Assembly (NCBI GenBank): GCA_002350705.1
Contig: DEFH01000054.1
Coordinates: 50,218 to 81,257, forward strand
Direction: 5' to 3'
Source: Ruminococcaceae bacterium UBA2857
GTDB lineage: Bacteria; Bacillota; Clostridia; Oscillospirales; Acutalibacteraceae
Length of the DNA: 31,040 nt
Shown: positions 22,903-29,945 of the stretch, in pieces
Numbering within the stretch: the first letter of the stretch is position 1
Layout: every line of letters begins with the position of its first letter
Program-made: the position numbers and the translations under genes
The notes under the pieces: model-generated
Databases searched by the model: none
Told to the model about the DNA's origin: nothing
Seen by the model: the letters and a program-made list of their open reading frames with translations, nothing else

Positions 22903-23584
22903 TGACAGCAGCCTCCTCCTTCACTTTCTCACAGCTTGTTTTACCGCAGGCCTCTGCCTGAGGACAGCCCTCACAGCCGAAATCTTTCTTTTTGGGCTTG
23001 TGCTTTGCAAACTTATTCATCATGGCGATCAGCAGTCCGAATACAAAGAAGCCGCCCGGTGCCATTGTCATAATAGAGATATGATTATCGACAAGAACAG
23101 GGATTGCAAAACCTGCAAACGTACCGTTGCCGAAAACCTCTCTGATGGTTGCCATCAGGAACAGAGCAAATGTGAAACCAACTCCCATTCCCAGACCGTC
23201 GATTGCAGAATCCCACACTTTGTTTTTGCTTGCAAACATCTCCGCTCTTCCGAGAATGATACAGTTGACCACGATCAACGGCAGATAAATGCCCAGTGAT
23301 TCATCCAAAGCAGGAGCAAATGCCTTGACAAGCATCTGTACCATTGTTACCAGTCCTGCAATCAGCACGATATAACACGGAATTCTTACCTTGTCGGGAA
23401 TCACTTTCCGCAGTGCCGATATCAAAACATTGGAAAATATCAGAACGATTGTTGCCGCCGCTCCCATGCCCAGAGCATTCAGCACGCTTGTTGACGTGGC
23501 AAGCGTCGGACATGTTCCCAGTATCAGTACCAGTACGGGATTTTCCTTGATAATGCCTTTCGTGAAATTACTCAGTGTTTTCAT
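22895..23584 (-). CDS. rnfE: Rnf complex membrane subunit RnfE with Cys-rich C-terminal tail
   Basis: The 229-aa membrane protein carries the RnfE features ENPVLVLILGTCPTLATSTS and SLGIYLPLIVVNCIILGRAE, plus about six transmembrane segments to residue 195. A hydrophilic C-terminal tail follows (KHKPKKKDFGCEGCPQAEAC onward). It holds four cysteines as CxxC, C and C and could bind metal or a cluster on the cytoplasmic side. It lies 1 bp after rnfG and overlaps rnfA by 8 bp. Confidence 0.95.
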   Translation of the reverse strand: MKTLSNFTKGIIKENPVLVLILGTCPTLATSTSVLNALGMGAAATIVLIFSNVLISALRKVIPDKVRIPCYIVLIAGLVTMVQMLVKAFAPALDESLGIYLPLIVVNCIILGRAEMFASKNKVWDSAIDGLGMGVGFTFALFLMATIREVFGNGTFAGFAIPVLVDNHISIMTMAPGGFFVFGLLIAMMNKFAKHKPKKKDFGCEGCPQAEACGKTSCEKVKEEAAVND

Positions 23585-23585
23585 A

Positions 23586-24116
23586 TCAAGCTGCCCCCTT
23601 TATTTTTTCAAACGCTTCAAATGCCAGTCCTACGGCTTTTTTATAAGCCTTGGAGGAAATTGTCGCACCTGATACCGCATCGACACTTTCATAATCCGCA
23701 GCAGTCTTGTTTGTGTAATTCTCTGCGTAGCCTGATTGATTGTCAGCTACTTTGGAACCGATACCGCTTGTTTCACTATGAGAAAGTGTTTTTACCTTTT
23801 CCATGCTGCCATCGGGACGAATACCGCAGATGAGCTTAATGTCACCGCCATAGCCTTTTGACTGCATCATGATAACATAACCTGTATCATTGCCGCCTTT
23901 GAATACCTCTGTCACACCTTCGGGCAAGCCTTTGACATCCAGTTTTTCAAACTGTCCGTTCGCCTCTGTCAGAACTTCGGCTCTTGCCTCGGAGGCAGCC
24001 TTTTCTTCGGCTGCCTGAATGATCGGTGCCGTCATGGTGTTGACATACGCCAGCACTGCCGTTACCACTAAGCAGATACAGGCAAGCACTACAATCGGTT
24101 TTACAATGTCTTTCAT
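23586..24116 (-). CDS. rnfG: Rnf complex FMN-binding subunit RnfG
   Basis: The 176-aa protein has a single N-terminal transmembrane helix (about 7-26) and an extracytoplasmic FMN domain ending in VDAVSGATISSKAYKKAV. The Thr in SGAT (T152) is where FMN is covalently attached by the flavin transferase ApbE. SHSETSGIGSKV (about 112-123) is the other typical FMN-domain motif. The start overlaps the rnfD end by 4 bp. Confidence 0.95.
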   Translation of the reverse strand: MKDIVKPIVVLACICLVVTAVLAYVNTMTAPIIQAAEEKAASEARAEVLTEANGQFEKLDVKGLPEGVTEVFKGGNDTGYVIMMQSKGYGGDIKLICGIRPDGSMEKVKTLSHSETSGIGSKVADNQSGYAENYTNKTAADYESVDAVSGATISSKAYKKAVGLAFEAFEKIKGAA

Positions 24117-25045
24117 GACTTCGCACCTCCTACCAATGGTTTTTGTCTTGTGAGTTTTGAAATATAGGGTGTCAGAATATTCATCAACAAAATCGAATAG
24201 GAAACACCCTCAGGCAGATTGCCCCAGAAACGTATCAGAATCGTAATCAGACCACAGCCGACACCAAATACAATTTTTCCCCACTTTGTTGACGGTGAAG
24301 TCGCATAATCGGTTGCCATGAAAATCGCTCCCAGCAGCAGACCTCCCGACAAAACCTGATACAGTACATCCTTGCCGCAAACCAATGACATCAATGCCAC
24401 TGTACCTATAAAAGCAACGGGAATATGCCATGTAATCACTTTTCTGACAATCAGGTAAATGCCGCCCAAAAGCAGTGCCAACGCACAGGTCTCTCCCAGA
24501 CAGCCCCCGTGATTGCCTAAAAACAGTGTCAGATAAGACGGCAGTTCTTTGACACCCTTAGACGCTGCCGCCAATGGTGTTGCACCTGATACGGCATCCA
24601 CGGTGCCCTCGGGAAATACCCAGTTTGTCATAGTGCCCGAAAACGCTACCAGCATAATAATTCTTGCTGTAATGGCAGGGTTGGCGAAATTCTGTCCGAT
24701 ACCGCCGAAAAGCTGCTTGACAACGATAATCGCCACAATACTTCCGAACATTGCCTGCCACAGCGGAATACTCACAGGCAGGTTGAATGACAACAGCAAA
24801 CCTGTCACTACTGCCGATAAATCCAATACTGTATTTTCACGCTTGCACAGCTTTTCAAACAAAAACTCCGACAACATACACGTTGCAATACATACGCCCA
24901 TTATCAAAAGGCTTCTCCAGCCGAAAATCACTGCCGCTGCAACGGCTGCCGGTACGAGGGCTATCACAACATCAAGCATGATATTCTGTGTGGAGCGTTT
25001 GCTTGAAAAATGAGGCGATACAGAAGAAATTAATTTTTCCATCAT
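24113..25045 (-). CDS. rnfD: Rnf complex membrane subunit RnfD
   Basis: The 310-aa protein has about eight to ten transmembrane segments and the periplasm-side FMN motif DAVSGATPLAAA (T156), also covalently flavinylated in the family. GGIGQNFANPAITARIIML matches RnfD/NqrB. Two adjacent ATGs exist. The first (25045) overlaps the rnfC stop as ATGA; the second (25042) has the better 7-nt spacing from AGGAGG and may be the one used. Confidence 0.95.
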   Translation of the reverse strand: MMEKLISSVSPHFSSKRSTQNIMLDVVIALVPAAVAAAVIFGWRSLLIMGVCIATCMLSEFLFEKLCKRENTVLDLSAVVTGLLLSFNLPVSIPLWQAMFGSIVAIIVVKQLFGGIGQNFANPAITARIIMLVAFSGTMTNWVFPEGTVDAVSGATPLAAASKGVKELPSYLTLFLGNHGGCLGETCALALLLGGIYLIVRKVITWHIPVAFIGTVALMSLVCGKDVLYQVLSGGLLLGAIFMATDYATSPSTKWGKIVFGVGCGLITILIRFWGNLPEGVSYSILLMNILTPYISKLTRQKPLVGGAKS

Positions 25046-26352
25046 TTAGCCTCCTTTTTGGCATTGAGATAGTTTCTCAGAACGGCTTTCGCCAGCTTGT
25101 TTGTTTGCACAAGCGGTCTGTTGGCAGGACAGACATACGAACAGCAGCCACATTCCATACACAGGTCTACACAAAGCTTTTCCAAATCCTCTCCGCTTCT
25201 CAGCTTATAAGCATTCGCAATCGAACGGGGATCCAGACGGAACGGACAATGCGTCAGACACGCTCCGCAATTAATACAGGGGGTTGTCTTGGGAAGGGTT
25301 GCTTCTTTTTCGTCCATGACAATAATCGCATTGGTATTTTTGAGAATCGGTTCATCCGCAGACGGTACGGCTATTCCCATCATGGGACCGCCATACAATA
25401 TCTTTGCGGCTTCGCTTTTCAAGCCCCCGGCACTTTCAATCACGTCCTTAATGGCCGTTCCGATAGGTGCAATCACATTTTTAGGTTCTTTCACAGCGGA
25501 ACCGTCTAGTGTAATGCACTTTTCAACCAGCGGCATACCTGTTTCGAGATATTCTCCGATAAATGCCAGCGTGGTAACATTGATAACCACTGCTCCCACA
25601 TTAATCGGCAGACCGCCCTTTGGAATGACTCGGTTCATGGTGTTGAATACCAGCACTTTTTCACCGCCCTGCGGATAGATCGACGGCAGAACGTGTACAT
25701 CTACCGCATCATCCCTGTCGGCAAGGGCTTTCATTTTCACAATGGATTTCGGCTTGTTCTTTTCAATGCCGATAATAAAACGCTTGACTCCCATGAATTT
25801 TTTCAAAGCCTGAATTCCTTTGAAAACATACTCACTTTTATCCAGCATGGTTCGGGTATCGGACGTAATGTAAGGCTCACACTCCGCCGCATTGATGACA
25901 ACGGCATCAATTCTTGACAAGTCTTTCACGCTGAGTTTGACAAAGCTCGGAAAGCCTGCTCCGCCCAGACCGACAACACCGCTGAGTTTCACTGCTTTCA
26001 CAAGTCCTTCAAAATCCTCTACCACAGGGGCTTTGATTTCTTCAAAGCGTTCCTGTTTGCCGTCAGACTCAATGACGACGCATGAAACCCTTGCACCGTT
26101 GGATGCGGTCATTTCATCAATTTTCTGCACCTTTCCCGATACGCTTGCATGAATGTTGGACGATACAAAGCCGTCCGCTTCACCAATCAGCTGCCCAACT
26201 TTAACGGAATCGCCCTTTTTGACGATTACCTTGGCAGGTTTGCCGATATGCATGGACATCGGGATAGATACCGTTTTCGGAACAGTGATTCTCTGCGGTT
26301 CACTGTCAGCGGTATTTTTCTGATGCGGCACGTGGACACCGTGCAATTTCAT
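25042..26352 (-). CDS. rnfC: Rnf complex NADH-binding subunit RnfC
   Basis: The 436-aa peripheral subunit oxidises or reduces NAD at the cytoplasmic face. It has an N-terminal barrel-sandwich region (GKPAKVIVKKGDSVKVGQLI), an NADH/FMN domain with SGVVGLGGAGFPSFVKL and INAAECEPYITSDTR, and two C-terminal 4Fe-4S motifs, CINCGACLTHCP and CMECGCCSYVCP. The start is the ATG at 26352 behind GGAGG; a TTG five codons upstream overlaps the ribosome site and is rejected. It is the first gene of rnfCDGEAB. Confidence 0.95.
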   Translation of the reverse strand: MKLHGVHVPHQKNTADSEPQRITVPKTVSIPMSMHIGKPAKVIVKKGDSVKVGQLIGEADGFVSSNIHASVSGKVQKIDEMTASNGARVSCVVIESDGKQERFEEIKAPVVEDFEGLVKAVKLSGVVGLGGAGFPSFVKLSVKDLSRIDAVVINAAECEPYITSDTRTMLDKSEYVFKGIQALKKFMGVKRFIIGIEKNKPKSIVKMKALADRDDAVDVHVLPSIYPQGGEKVLVFNTMNRVIPKGGLPINVGAVVINVTTLAFIGEYLETGMPLVEKCITLDGSAVKEPKNVIAPIGTAIKDVIESAGGLKSEAAKILYGGPMMGIAVPSADEPILKNTNAIIVMDEKEATLPKTTPCINCGACLTHCPFRLDPRSIANAYKLRSGEDLEKLCVDLCMECGCCSYVCPANRPLVQTNKLAKAVLRNYLNAKKEAK

Positions 26353-26407
26353 ACATTTTTCCTCCAATCATTTATCCTTTTCAAGTTGTCATATTTCGAC
26401 AGATACT

Positions 26408-26436
26408 ATTCTATCACAGTATATTTCAGTTTTCAA
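26408..26436 (-). promoter_or_regulatory. Promoter of the rnf operon
   Basis: On the minus strand TTGAAA (26431-26436), a 17-bp spacer and TAGAAT (26408-26413). The -10 is flanked by ATACT and AGTAT arms 10 bp apart, weakly reminiscent of the nfnAB palindrome. Confidence 0.65.
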
Positions 26437-26449
26437 TAACAATTTTAGA

Positions 26450-26478
26450 TTGATTTTTGTCAATATCTGTCTTATAAT
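26450..26478 (+). promoter_or_regulatory. Promoter of the Smr-domain gene
   Basis: TTGATT (26450-26455), a 17-bp spacer and TATAAT (26473-26478), divergent from and close to the rnf promoter. Confidence 0.7.
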
Positions 26479-26499
26479 TATTCAAAAAGGAGGGTTTTT

Positions 26500-26736
26500 A
26501 TGCCGTATTCCATTGAATTAGACCTGCATTGTCAGACCGTTGACAGTGCAAGAAAGCTTCTGACAGATACATTAAAGAAAATCCCCTCTGATGTGCATGA
26601 AATTCACGTTATACATGGCTATCACGGCGGCACAGCCCTGCGTGATATGGTAAGAAACTATCGCCATCACAGAATTGAACGCAAAATTCTGGGACTCAAT
26701 CAGGGAACAACGATTTTTGTCATCAAAAAACAATGA
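26500..26736 (+). CDS. Stand-alone Smr-domain protein
   Basis: The 78-aa protein is essentially one Smr domain: ELDLHCQTVDSARKLL (about 6-21) with the LDLH motif, and VIHGYHGGTALRDMVR (about 37-52) with the HGxxGG loop, ending in a strand (GTTIFVIKK). Smr domains are best known from the C-terminus of MutS2, where they act as nucleases on DNA or collided-ribosome mRNA. Stand-alone small ones are of uncertain function. The RBS is AGGAGGG. It is a single gene with a shared terminator downstream. Confidence 0.87.
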   Translation: MPYSIELDLHCQTVDSARKLLTDTLKKIPSDVHEIHVIHGYHGGTALRDMVRNYRHHRIERKILGLNQGTTIFVIKKQ

Positions 26737-26770
26737 CCGGACACCCCTGTTGGGATGCCCGGTCTTTTTT
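26735..26770. terminator. Bidirectional terminator between Smr gene and SASP gene
   Basis: GACCGG / CCGGTC arms enclose a second helix (two mismatches) with a TGTT loop and are followed by TTTTTT. A run of A just upstream (26725-26731) gives the T-tract for the minus strand. Confidence 0.82.
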
Positions 26771-26799
26771 CAGAGACGCAAAGCGATACGCTCTTTTGA

Positions 26800-26994
26800 T
26801 TACATGCTTCTTTCGTAAGCCTCAATCATTTTCTTCACCATCTGGCCGCCTACGGCACCTGCCTGACGGGATGTCAGATCGCCGTTATAGCCTTGCTTGA
26901 GGTTCACACCGACTTCGTTGGCACACTCCATTTTGAACTGTTCCATAGCCTGTCTTGCTTCGGGGACATTGATTGAGTTAGAATTGTTGGACAT
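26800..26994 (-). CDS. Alpha/beta-type small acid-soluble spore protein (SASP)
   Basis: The 64-aa protein matches the family: INVPEARQAMEQFKMECANE, then GVNLKQGYNGDLTSRQAGAVGGQMVKKMIEAYE. The segments YNGDLTSRQAGAVGG and MVKKMI are the conserved DNA-binding signature, and FKMECANE is the position of the germination-protease cleavage site. These proteins coat spore DNA, protect it from UV and heat, and are degraded on germination. This is the clearest evidence that the organism makes spores. The start is ATG behind AAAGGAG. A forespore-type promoter lies about 145 bp upstream, with a hairpin in the leader. Confidence 0.95.
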   Translation of the reverse strand: MSNNSNSINVPEARQAMEQFKMECANEVGVNLKQGYNGDLTSRQAGAVGGQMVKKMIEAYERSM

Positions 26995-27040
26995 AATTTG
27001 TATCTCCTTTGGTTTTTATTTCAGAACGGATGGAGAATCT

Positions 27041-27071
27041 GCGGCAGGAAATCTGACAGATATCCTGCCGC
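27041..27071 (-). other. Stable hairpin in the SASP mRNA leader
   Basis: GCGGCAGGA (27041-27049) pairs with TCCTGCCGC (27063-27071), and an inner ATCT/AGAT helix extends it with a 3-nt loop. No T-tract follows on either strand, so it is not a normal terminator. It falls in the predicted 5' untranslated region. Confidence 0.6.
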
Positions 27072-27136
27072 AAATTTCTTGCAGAGAATATCTTGTCAAT
27101 TCCAACTCCGAAAAATCTTTTTTCCGTCTGTGATAA

Positions 27137-27165
27137 TAGTATGAGCGATTTTTCTGCTGATATTA
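27137..27165 (-). promoter_or_regulatory. Forespore (sigma-G/F type) promoter of the SASP gene
   Basis: On the minus strand CATACTA (27137-27143) matches the sigma-G -10. TAATA (27161-27165) is a partial match to the -35 (usually GNATA) across a 17-bp spacer. This fits the known control of SASP genes. Confidence 0.6.
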
Positions 27166-27211
27166 CGGAATTTGTGTGGAAATTTATGTCGCAGAATCAA
27201 AAAATTGCCTA

Positions 27212-27240
27212 TTTACTTTCATGCTTTTCTGTGTTAAAAT
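27212..27240 (+). promoter_or_regulatory. Promoter of the yerC-like/methyltransferase/hslO operon
   Basis: TTTACT (27212-27217), a 17-bp spacer and TAAAAT (27235-27240), 40 bp before the first start codon. Confidence 0.5.
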
Positions 27241-27279
27241 AGTATCGCAATAAAATTTTCGTGACAGGCGGTGACTCAA

Positions 27280-27582
27280 GTGAACCCCAAAATTAAAAAT
27301 GAAAATACCGATGAGCTTTTCAGGGCCATTCTGACTCTCAAAACTCCGGAAGAATGTTACGCTTTCTTTGACGATTTGTGTACCGTACCCGAAATCAAGG
27401 CGATGGCTCAACGATATGCCGTTGCAAAACTCCTGCATGAAGGCGAAATTTACAATAAAATTGTAGATAAAACAGGTGCCAGTACTGCTACTATCAGTCG
27501 TGTCAATCGGGCTCTTACCTATGGCAGTGACGGATATGTACTCACCATCAACCGACTGAAAGACGAGGAAAACAATCATTGA
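27280..27582 (+). CDS. YerC/YecD-family TrpR-related DNA-binding protein
   Basis: The 100-aa protein has the YerC/YecD pattern: an N-terminal ELFRAILTLKTPEECYAFFD, then VPEIKAMAQRYAVAKLL and the helix-turn-helix YNKIVDKTGASTATISRVNR, ending near ALTYGSDGY. It is a small TrpR-like fold that probably binds DNA as a dimer; its target is not known here. Two GTG starts are possible. The one at 27280 has AGGCGGTGA at a good distance and is preferred over 27271, which lies inside that ribosome site. It overlaps the next gene by 4 bp. Confidence 0.88.
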   Translation: MNPKIKNENTDELFRAILTLKTPEECYAFFDDLCTVPEIKAMAQRYAVAKLLHEGEIYNKIVDKTGASTATISRVNRALTYGSDGYVLTINRLKDEENNH

Positions 27583-28334
27583 GCTATTCATATTTTGCGG
27601 AATATTATGATATTCTTACCCAAAATGCCGAATACGACAAAAGAGCCGATTATTTTTTACGGCTATTTCAAAAACATGGACATGAAACAGGTGTGACTCT
27701 TGATTTGGCCTGCGGAACGGGTACGCTTACGCTGGAACTCTCCAAGCGGGGTGTTGATATTTTCGGCTGTGATATGTCATCCGATATGCTTTCCGTGGCA
27801 CAGCAGAAAGCCTTTGAGGATAACATATCGATTCTCTTTATCTGCCAGAAAATGCAAAATCTTCATCTTCCGGGTAAAATTGACACCTGTATCTGTACTC
27901 TTGACAGTATCAATCATTTATCGGGGGCTGACGACGTTCAGAAAACTTTTCACAAAGTCAGCCGCTATCTGAACGAAAACGGCTTGTTTGTGTTTGACAT
28001 GAACACCGTTTATAAACATCAATTCGTATTGGGTGACAACTGCTATATCTATGACACCGAAAAAGTATTCTGTGCATGGCAGAACAACTACTCTCAAAAA
28101 GACCATGAAGTCATCATTACACTGGACTTTTTTGAGAAAGACGGCAACATTTATCACAGGTCTTCGGAACAGTTTTCCGAAAAAACCTATACACAAGACC
28201 AAATACATGACATGGCTCACAAAGCCGGCTTTGCAGTCGAGGCTGTCTATGATGACATGAGCTTTGCACCGCTGAAACCAAATTCACAGAGAGCTGTGTG
28301 TGTGCTGAGAAAAAGGAGATTTTTGAATGAGTGA
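27579..28334 (+). CDS. Class I SAM-dependent methyltransferase, substrate unknown
   Basis: The 251-aa protein has the SAM-binding motif LDLACGTGT at 41-49, followed by GVDIFGCDMSSDML (motif II region) and SINHLSGADD further on. The C-terminal half has the paired strands and helix of the small-molecule type (YHRSSEQFSEKTYTQDQI). The substrate cannot be told. The start is TTG, overlapping the preceding TGA as TTGA, with GAGGAAA about 11 nt upstream; the N-terminus SYSYFAEYYDILT is typical for this family. It overlaps the hslO start by 8 bp, so the three genes are translationally linked. Confidence 0.87.
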   Translation: MSYSYFAEYYDILTQNAEYDKRADYFLRLFQKHGHETGVTLDLACGTGTLTLELSKRGVDIFGCDMSSDMLSVAQQKAFEDNISILFICQKMQNLHLPGKIDTCICTLDSINHLSGADDVQKTFHKVSRYLNENGLFVFDMNTVYKHQFVLGDNCYIYDTEKVFCAWQNNYSQKDHEVIITLDFFEKDGNIYHRSSEQFSEKTYTQDQIHDMAHKAGFAVEAVYDDMSFAPLKPNSQRAVCVLRKRRFLNE

Positions 28335-29223
28335 CAGAATTATGAGATGTATCACCGGTGACGGTGCCGTTATGGCGGCCGCTGTCGATACATCGGATTT
28401 AGTATATACAGGGGCAAAAGTACATTTAACATCACCTGTCGCAACAGCGGCGTTGGGAAGACTTCTGACGGCAGCCGCTATCATGGGCAATCAGCTTAAA
28501 CAGGACAATGCCAGTATTACCCTCCGTATCAAAGGCGATAACAGTCAGACGGGGGCTGTTATTGCCGTATCCGACAGCAGGGGCAATGTACGGGGATATG
28601 TCGAAAATCCCGATTGTCCCACAGAATACTATCCCAACGGCAAACTCAATGTCGCTAAGGCTGTCGGAAAAACGGGTATCTTAAATGTCATGCGTGACTA
28701 TGGTACAGGCGAACCCTATCTCGGACAAGTCGAACTTGTATCGGGCGAAATCGCAGAGGATATTACCAATTACTATGCCACAAGCGAACAGATTCCCACC
28801 GTATGTGCCTTGGGTGTGCTGCTCGACAAGGAAACGCATGAAGTTATGCTTGCCGGAGGTCTGCTGATACAGCTTCTCCCCGGTGCAGACAGTACCACCA
28901 TTGACCGAATCGAAAAAAATGTCGGTGAACTCGAACCCATGACAACCATGCTCGCAAAAGGCATGACCATCAGAGAAATCTGTGAAAAGGCTCTCAACGG
29001 CTTTGAAGTCGAGGTTCTCGACGAAATGCCGATACAATATGCCTGTTCATGCAGCCGTGAAAAAGTCATCAATGCCTTTATTACACTGAGTGATGATGAT
29101 ATCCGTTCGCTTGCCGATGAAAAGGGATTTGCAGAGGCGGTGTGTCATTTCTGCAAGAAAAAGCACCGTTTTTCGAGGTTGCAGTTAGAGCAAATCATTG
29201 AGCGAAAACACTTATCAAATTGA
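28327..29223 (+). CDS. hslO: Redox-regulated molecular chaperone Hsp33
   Basis: The 298-aa protein is full length, with the Hsp33 N-terminal domain (MSDRIMRCITGDGAVMAAAV, later QTGAVIAVSDSRGNVRGYVE) and the C-terminal redox switch: C240xC242 and C273xxC276, which bind zinc when reduced. On oxidative or chlorine stress the cysteines form disulfides and the protein becomes a holdase. GLLIQLLPGA (about 178-187) is also conserved. The start has AAAAGGAG at a good distance. It is the last gene of the operon, ending in a terminator at 29235. Confidence 0.96.
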   Translation: MSDRIMRCITGDGAVMAAAVDTSDLVYTGAKVHLTSPVATAALGRLLTAAAIMGNQLKQDNASITLRIKGDNSQTGAVIAVSDSRGNVRGYVENPDCPTEYYPNGKLNVAKAVGKTGILNVMRDYGTGEPYLGQVELVSGEIAEDITNYYATSEQIPTVCALGVLLDKETHEVMLAGGLLIQLLPGADSTTIDRIEKNVGELEPMTTMLAKGMTIREICEKALNGFEVEVLDEMPIQYACSCSREKVINAFITLSDDDIRSLADEKGFAEAVCHFCKKKHRFSRLQLEQIIERKHLSN

Positions 29224-29234
29224 AAGAAAAAAAG

Positions 29235-29270
29235 AGCCTGTTGCTGAAATCTCAGTAACAGGCTTGATTT
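29235..29270. terminator. Terminator between hslO and the converging Fic gene
   Basis: A stem AGCCTGTT-G-CTGA / TCAG-T-AACAGGCT (G-T pair), AATC loop, followed by TTGATTTTT. The A-run at 29227-29233 gives a T-run for the minus strand. Confidence 0.82.
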
Positions 29271-29280
29271 TTCTTGATTT

Positions 29281-29940
29281 TTATCCAACGCAATTTTTAT
29301 ATAAAAAGGCTTTCAGTTCCTTGCCGACACCTGTTTCATAAAAACGAATCAGCATTTGATAAAAATCACCGTGATATTTTAACGGTATGGAAAAAATACC
29401 GATACCGTTTTCTATCATGACTTTATTTGCCATTAAAGTAGCAAGTCTTTTGTTGCCGTCATAGAAAAACTGTCCTCTTGTACAAAAAAGGAACATTTCC
29501 AATGCCCGCTCCATAGGATTGGCAATTTCTGTCACCGTATGCAATTCTTTTTCCATTTTTGGTATGTCGGGCAATGCCGGCACCCAGTCTGTGCCGCCGA
29601 TATAAACATCATGCCAGCGGATACTTCCGGCATTGATGACGGTAAACTTTCCCAAATGCAAATGAAGCTGTTTCATAAAATCCAACGTCATCGGCTGTTC
29701 GATATTCTCAAGCAAATACTGCCATGCGTGTTTGAGGTCATTGACAGCGTTGATTTCGTCAATGGTATGACCTGAAACGGACATTCCCTCACATATCACC
29801 TGTGTATCGGGGTAAGTGACGGAAATTCCTTCCAGATTGGCACTTTTCCATATAGAGTCCACTAAATTCCGTTTCGCCCACAAAATATTATCCTGCAATG
29901 TCATGTGATATTTCGGAGCAAACATTTCCTCGTCTGCCAT
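29281..29940 (-). CDS. Fic-domain protein with Gln in place of the catalytic His
   Basis: The 219-aa protein has a Fic fold. The active-site loop reads QFFYDGNKR at 157-165, where the canonical motif is HPFxDGN(G/K)R, so the catalytic His is replaced by Gln157. The N-terminal helix contains SANLEG at 33-38, matching the (S/T)xxxE(G/N) inhibitory motif, so it belongs to the class with an N-terminal inhibitory helix. Fic enzymes usually transfer AMP to target proteins; without the His, normal AMP transfer is doubtful. The start ATG at 29940 has no clear Shine-Dalgarno and lies 5 bp after the metK stop, suggesting coupled translation. Confidence 0.83.
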   Translation of the reverse strand: MADEEMFAPKYHMTLQDNILWAKRNLVDSIWKSANLEGISVTYPDTQVICEGMSVSGHTIDEINAVNDLKHAWQYLLENIEQPMTLDFMKQLHLHLGKFTVINAGSIRWHDVYIGGTDWVPALPDIPKMEKELHTVTEIANPMERALEMFLFCTRGQFFYDGNKRLATLMANKVMIENGIGIFSIPLKYHGDFYQMLIRFYETGVGKELKAFLYKNCVG

Positions 29941-29945
29941 TGTTT

